A DNA stretch of 35,237 bases from an uncultured Clostridia bacterium (GTDB lineage Bacteria; Bacillota; Clostridia; Oscillospirales; Oscillospiraceae): contig CAMEIU010000002.1 of the NCBI GenBank assembly GCA_945918815.1, forward strand, positions 1-35,237, written 5' to 3'. The notes beneath the pieces are model-generated. The model did not search any database. It was given only the letters and a program-made list of their open reading frames with translations, and was not told the origin of the DNA. How positions within the stretch are numbered: the stretch's first letter is position 1; each line of letters starts with the position of its first letter. Shown here piece after piece: positions 32,002-35,237 of this stretch. The translations under genes were made by a program, and so were the position numbers.

Positions 32002-33780
32002 ATGCTTTTATCCGCGGAACATCTATCCATCAACTACGGCGTCAAGGAGCTGGTCTCCGACGCCTCTCTCTATCTGGAGCCGGGGGACAAAATCGGCGTC
32101 ATCGGCATCAACGGGACCGGAAAATCCACCCTGCTCCGGTGTCTTGCCGGGCAGACCCAGCCGGACAGCGGGACCGTGACCCGGTATCCCAACGTACAGG
32201 TGGTGTATCTGGCCCAAAATCCCCCCATGGACGAAACCAAGACCGTGCTGGAACAGGTCTTTTTGAGCCAGGACGCGGCCTACCGGGAGATTCACAGCTA
32301 TGAGGCCGTGTCCATGCTGAACAAGCTGGGCATTCCGGACCCGGCAGCCAAAGTGGGCATCCTTTCCGGCGGCCAGCGGAAGCGGGTGGCTCTGGCGGCG
32401 GCGCTGCTGCAGCCCGCAGACGTGCTGATTCTCGACGAGCCCACCAACCATCTGGACAGCGACATGGTGGCCTGGCTGGAGCAGCGGCTCAAGGCCTTCC
32501 CCGGCGGCATCGTCATGGTGACCCACGACCGCTATTTTCTCGAGCGGGTGGCGACCCGGATCGCCGAGCTGAGCCGGGCCAAGCTCTCCTATTTCGAGGC
32601 CAACTATTCCAAGTACCTGGAGCTGAAGGCCCAGCGGGAGGAAATGGCCGAGGCTTCGGAGCGGAAACGGCAGACCATCCTCCGGCACGAATATCAGTGG
32701 ATCATCCGCGGCTGCCAGGCCCGGACCACCAAGAGCAAGGAGCGCATCCAGCGTTACGAAGACCTGAAAAACCAGGAAGCGCCCCAGTATGACGATTCCG
32801 TCCAGATGGGGGCCTTGTCCAGCCGCCTGGGGAAGCAGATTTTGAACCTGGAGCATGTCTCCAAGGCCTTCGGGGACAAACGGGTTTTGAACGACTTTTC
32901 CTACCGCCTGACCCGGGAGGACCGGATCGGCATCGTGGGTCCCAACGGCGCGGGCAAATCCACCCTTTTGAACCTGATGGCCGGGAAATTGCAGCCGGAC
33001 AATGGGACCGTGGAGACCGGGGCCACGGTGCAGATCGGCTACTTCACCCAGGAGGGCAAGGAGCTGGACCATAATCAGACGGTCTGGGACTTTATCCACG
33101 GCATCGCCAGGGAGGTCCGCACAGAGGAGGGCACCTTCTCCGCCGGGCAGATGCTGGAGCGGTTTCTGTTTCCCCCGGCCATGCAGCACATCCAGATCGG
33201 CCGCCTGTCCGGCGGCGAGCGACGGCGGCTGTATCTTCTGGGCATCCTCATGGCGGCCCCCAATGTGCTCTTGCTGGACGAGCCCACCAACGACCTGGAC
33301 ATCACCACCCTGTCCATTCTGGAGGACTATCTGGAGGGCTTCGCCGGGCCGGTTCTGGCCGTGTCCCACGACCGGTATTTTCTCGACCGGGTGGCGGCGC
33401 AGATTTTTGAGGTGCGCCCCGGCGGAGAGGTCCTGCGCTACAGCGGCAACTATGGAGACTATCTGAAGAAGCGGCAGCCTGTGGAGCCGGAGAAGCCCAA
33501 GGCGACAGCCCCCAAGGCCCAGCCAAAGCCAAAAAACCAAAAACTGAAATTCTCCTACATGGAGCAGCGGGAATATGAGACCATCGACCAGGTCATTGCG
33601 GACCTGGAGGGTCAAATTGCCCAGTGCGAAGCGGACATCTCCGCCTCCGGCGCGGATTTTGTGGCCTTGCAGGAGGCCATGACGAAAAAAGAGCAGCTGG
33701 AAGCCCAGCTGGAAGAAAAAATGGACCGCTGGGTCTACCTCAACGACCTGGCGGAGCAGATTGCGGCGCAGGGCAATTAA
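32002..33780 (+). CDS. uup: ABC-F ATPase, Uup type
   Basis: A soluble tandem ATPase with no membrane helices, 592 residues. The first cassette has GINGTGKST (35-43), LSGGQRKR and LDEPTNHLD. The linker resembles Uup (RGCQARTTKSKERIQRY). The second cassette has GPNGAGKST (about 313-321), LSGGERRR and LDEPTNDLD. A proline/lysine-rich hinge leads to a C-terminal coiled coil (about 510-592) as in Uup. ABC-F proteins act on ribosomes or, for Uup, on recombination intermediates. The ATG at 32002 has a weak site (GGGAC). The frame extends to 31921 without a better start. Confidence 0.9.
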   Translation: MLLSAEHLSINYGVKELVSDASLYLEPGDKIGVIGINGTGKSTLLRCLAGQTQPDSGTVTRYPNVQVVYLAQNPPMDETKTVLEQVFLSQDAAYREIHSYEAVSMLNKLGIPDPAAKVGILSGGQRKRVALAAALLQPADVLILDEPTNHLDSDMVAWLEQRLKAFPGGIVMVTHDRYFLERVATRIAELSRAKLSYFEANYSKYLELKAQREEMAEASERKRQTILRHEYQWIIRGCQARTTKSKERIQRYEDLKNQEAPQYDDSVQMGALSSRLGKQILNLEHVSKAFGDKRVLNDFSYRLTREDRIGIVGPNGAGKSTLLNLMAGKLQPDNGTVETGATVQIGYFTQEGKELDHNQTVWDFIHGIAREVRTEEGTFSAGQMLERFLFPPAMQHIQIGRLSGGERRRLYLLGILMAAPNVLLLDEPTNDLDITTLSILEDYLEGFAGPVLAVSHDRYFLDRVAAQIFEVRPGGEVLRYSGNYGDYLKKRQPVEPEKPKATAPKAQPKPKNQKLKFSYMEQREYETIDQVIADLEGQIAQCEADISASGADFVALQEAMTKKEQLEAQLEEKMDRWVYLNDLAEQIAAQGN

Positions 33781-33806
33781 GTAAAACGCCCGTGTCGGGT
33801 ATTCTT

Positions 33807-33824
33807 CGTAGGGTCGACCCTACG
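33807..33824. repeat. Perfect 18-bp palindrome upstream of the oxidoreductase gene
   Basis: CGTAGGGTCGACCCTACG reads the same on both strands. It resembles a family B repeat that has lost its loop and part of the stem. It lies in the gap between uup and the Gfo/Idh/MocA gene. Confidence 0.75.
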
Positions 33825-33870
33825 GCGTTGCTTGATCGTACTGCGATACAATATGGGAGGACATTTCACC

Positions 33871-35154
33871 ATGAATCACATCACCACCGTCGCCATTGTG
33901 GGCCTTGGCAGCCGGGGCAAGGACGCCTACGCCCAGGCGTTGAAGGCCATGCCGGACAAAGCCAGAATCACGGCCATTGCCGATACGGACCCGGCCAAAG
34001 TCCGGGAAGTGGCGCAGGCATTTTCTGTCCCGGTGGACCGCTGTTTCGATTCCGCCGAAGCCCTGCTGGCCCAGGACAAGCTGGCAGACGTGCTGATTAT
34101 CTGCACCCAGGACCGGCCGCATGTGCCCCACGCCATTCCCGCCCTGGAAAAGGGCTACGACATTCTGATGGAGAAGCCCATCTCCCCGGACCTCCAACAG
34201 TGCCGGGCCCTGCTGGAAACCGCCCACCGAACCGGGCGGAAGGTGGTAGTCTGCCACGTGCTGCGCTACTCGCCTTTCTACCGCCGGATCAAAGCAGTGC
34301 TGGACGGCGGCGTGTTGGGCGAGCTGCAAGCCATTCAGGGCATTGAGAACGTGACCTACTGGCACCAGGTCCACAGCTTCGTCCGGGGCAACTGGAGAAA
34401 CAGCGAGACCACCAGTCCCATGTTTCTGGCAAAATGCTGCCATGACATGGATCTCATGGTCTGGCTGACGGGGCGGAACTGCGTCAAGGTGTCGTCCTTC
34501 GGCTCCCTGGGCCATTTCACGCCGGACCATGCCCCCAAGGGCGCGGCCAAGCGGTGCCTGGACGGCTGTCATGCCAAGGCGAACTGCCCCTATGACGCGG
34601 AGAAGATCTACATCACCAATCCCCAGACCGGAATCGCCCACGGCAAGGACGATTGGCCCTGCAACATTCTGGCGCTGTATCCCACCATGGAGACCATCCG
34701 GCAGGCCATCGAGACCGGTCCCTATGGCCGCTGCGTCTATTTCTGCGACAACAACGTGGTGGACCATCAGGTGGTCAATCTGGAAATGGAGGGCGGTCTG
34801 ACGGTGAACTTCACCATGTGCGCCTTCACCGCCGACGGCGGCCGGACCACCAAATCCATGGGAACCCACGGCTCCATGATCGCCGATATGAGCCGCAACA
34901 CCATCGAGGTCCGCCCCTTCGACGGCGAGATCACCCTCTACGACTTCAACCTGAAAAAAGAGCGCATGACCGGTCACGCCGGCGGCGACACCGTCCTGAT
35001 GGAGGAATTCCTCGACTACATTCAGGGCAAAACCCCCGACGGCATCACCTCCCTGGACGCCTCCATGGAGAGCCACTTCATCTGCATGGCTGCGGAAGAA
35101 TCGAGAGTACACGGCGGCATGTGCGTGGAGATGGAGCAGATTCGGAAGGCGTAA
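33871..35154 (+). CDS. Gfo/Idh/MocA-family oxidoreductase
   Basis: An NAD(P)-dependent sugar or cyclitol oxidoreductase of 427 residues. It has an N-terminal Rossmann loop GLGSRG (11-16), MEKPIS with the family's EKP lysine (about residue 102), and HDMDLMVWL in the C-terminal domain. An insert holds C229, C233 and C239, with CPYDAEKIYI after it; I believe it recurs in a subgroup of this family. GGGAGG lies 9 nt before the ATG at 33871, and an in-frame start at 33832 is less likely. The position after the hexosamine genes suggests carbohydrate metabolism, but the substrate is unknown. Confidence 0.88.
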   Translation: MNHITTVAIVGLGSRGKDAYAQALKAMPDKARITAIADTDPAKVREVAQAFSVPVDRCFDSAEALLAQDKLADVLIICTQDRPHVPHAIPALEKGYDILMEKPISPDLQQCRALLETAHRTGRKVVVCHVLRYSPFYRRIKAVLDGGVLGELQAIQGIENVTYWHQVHSFVRGNWRNSETTSPMFLAKCCHDMDLMVWLTGRNCVKVSSFGSLGHFTPDHAPKGAAKRCLDGCHAKANCPYDAEKIYITNPQTGIAHGKDDWPCNILALYPTMETIRQAIETGPYGRCVYFCDNNVVDHQVVNLEMEGGLTVNFTMCAFTADGGRTTKSMGTHGSMIADMSRNTIEVRPFDGEITLYDFNLKKERMTGHAGGDTVLMEEFLDYIQGKTPDGITSLDASMESHFICMAAEESRVHGGMCVEMEQIRKA

Positions 35155-35174
35155 AACCAGGAAGACAAAACTGC

Positions 35175-35237
35175 AAAATTGGGATTTGTTGATGTGATGT
35201 ATCGCCAATGTAGGGCGCGGCGACCCGACGCGCCGTT
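35175..35237. repeat. Dispersed element, family A, left part (cut by window end)
   Basis: The sequence matches 1735-1797 with about two differences, including the outer arm (AATTGGGATTTGTTGA) and the start of the TGTAGGGCGCGGCGACC core. The rest lies beyond the window. Confidence 0.85.

Overview
The window is high-GC DNA with Firmicutes-style gene order (gdpP-rplI-dnaB; tilS-hpt-ftsH), strong AGGAGG ribosome-binding sites and several TTG starts. The dispersed 'GTAGGGGCG...CGCCCCTAC' palindromes, the alternative carboxyspermidine-type polyamine genes and the proteins themselves suggest a gut Clostridia member, probably Oscillospiraceae. That assignment is an inference from style and has not been searched.

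Layout. Positions 1-1682 hold the end of a carboxy(nor)spermidine dehydrogenase and nspC. Positions 1683-3325 are an accessory patch: a dispersed inverted-repeat element, an intact IS1595-type insertion sequence and a long hairpin. From 17766 down to 3326 on the minus strand, twelve genes lie head to tail: gdpP, rplI, dnaB, tilS, hpt, ftsH, then a five-gene Dlt-like acylation module, then deoC. A good sigma-A promoter precedes gdpP. recQ is divergent from gdpP. It converges on a small LpdD-like gene, which is followed upstream by gluQ. At 21357-21387 a promoter with the layout of MerR-family operators (19-bp spacer containing a dyad) points into a large FtsX-type ABC permease and its ATPase. 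An AraC regulator (25694-26857) is divergent from a hexosamine operon: nucleotidyltransferase, NahK-like kinase, galE, nagB, nagA. This is followed by a Uup-type ABC-F gene and a Gfo/Idh/MocA oxidoreductase.

Most interesting system. Positions 4012-9953 encode an adenylation enzyme (DltA-like), a GNAT protein, a carrier protein (DltC-like), an MBOAT protein (DltB-like) and a membrane-anchored SGNH domain (DltD-like) fused to a NodB polysaccharide deacetylase. The MBOAT protein ends in FIYKQF, like the C-terminal tail of DltX. I read this as a complete acyl or aminoacyl export line that both de-N-acetylates and acylates a surface glycan. The adenylation pocket lacks the cysteine associated with D-Ala in DltA, so the cargo may not be D-alanine.

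Second system. The hexosamine operon can convert a HexNAc to its 1-phosphate and then to a UDP-sugar. Its GalE has Cys at residue 299, where E. coli has the gatekeeping Tyr299 and human GALE has Cys307, so it is predicted to interconvert UDP-GlcNAc and UDP-GalNAc. NagA and NagB take GlcNAc-6-P to fructose-6-P.

Dispersed repeats of at least three families punctuate the gene ends and operon gaps. No tRNA, rRNA or CRISPR array was seen.
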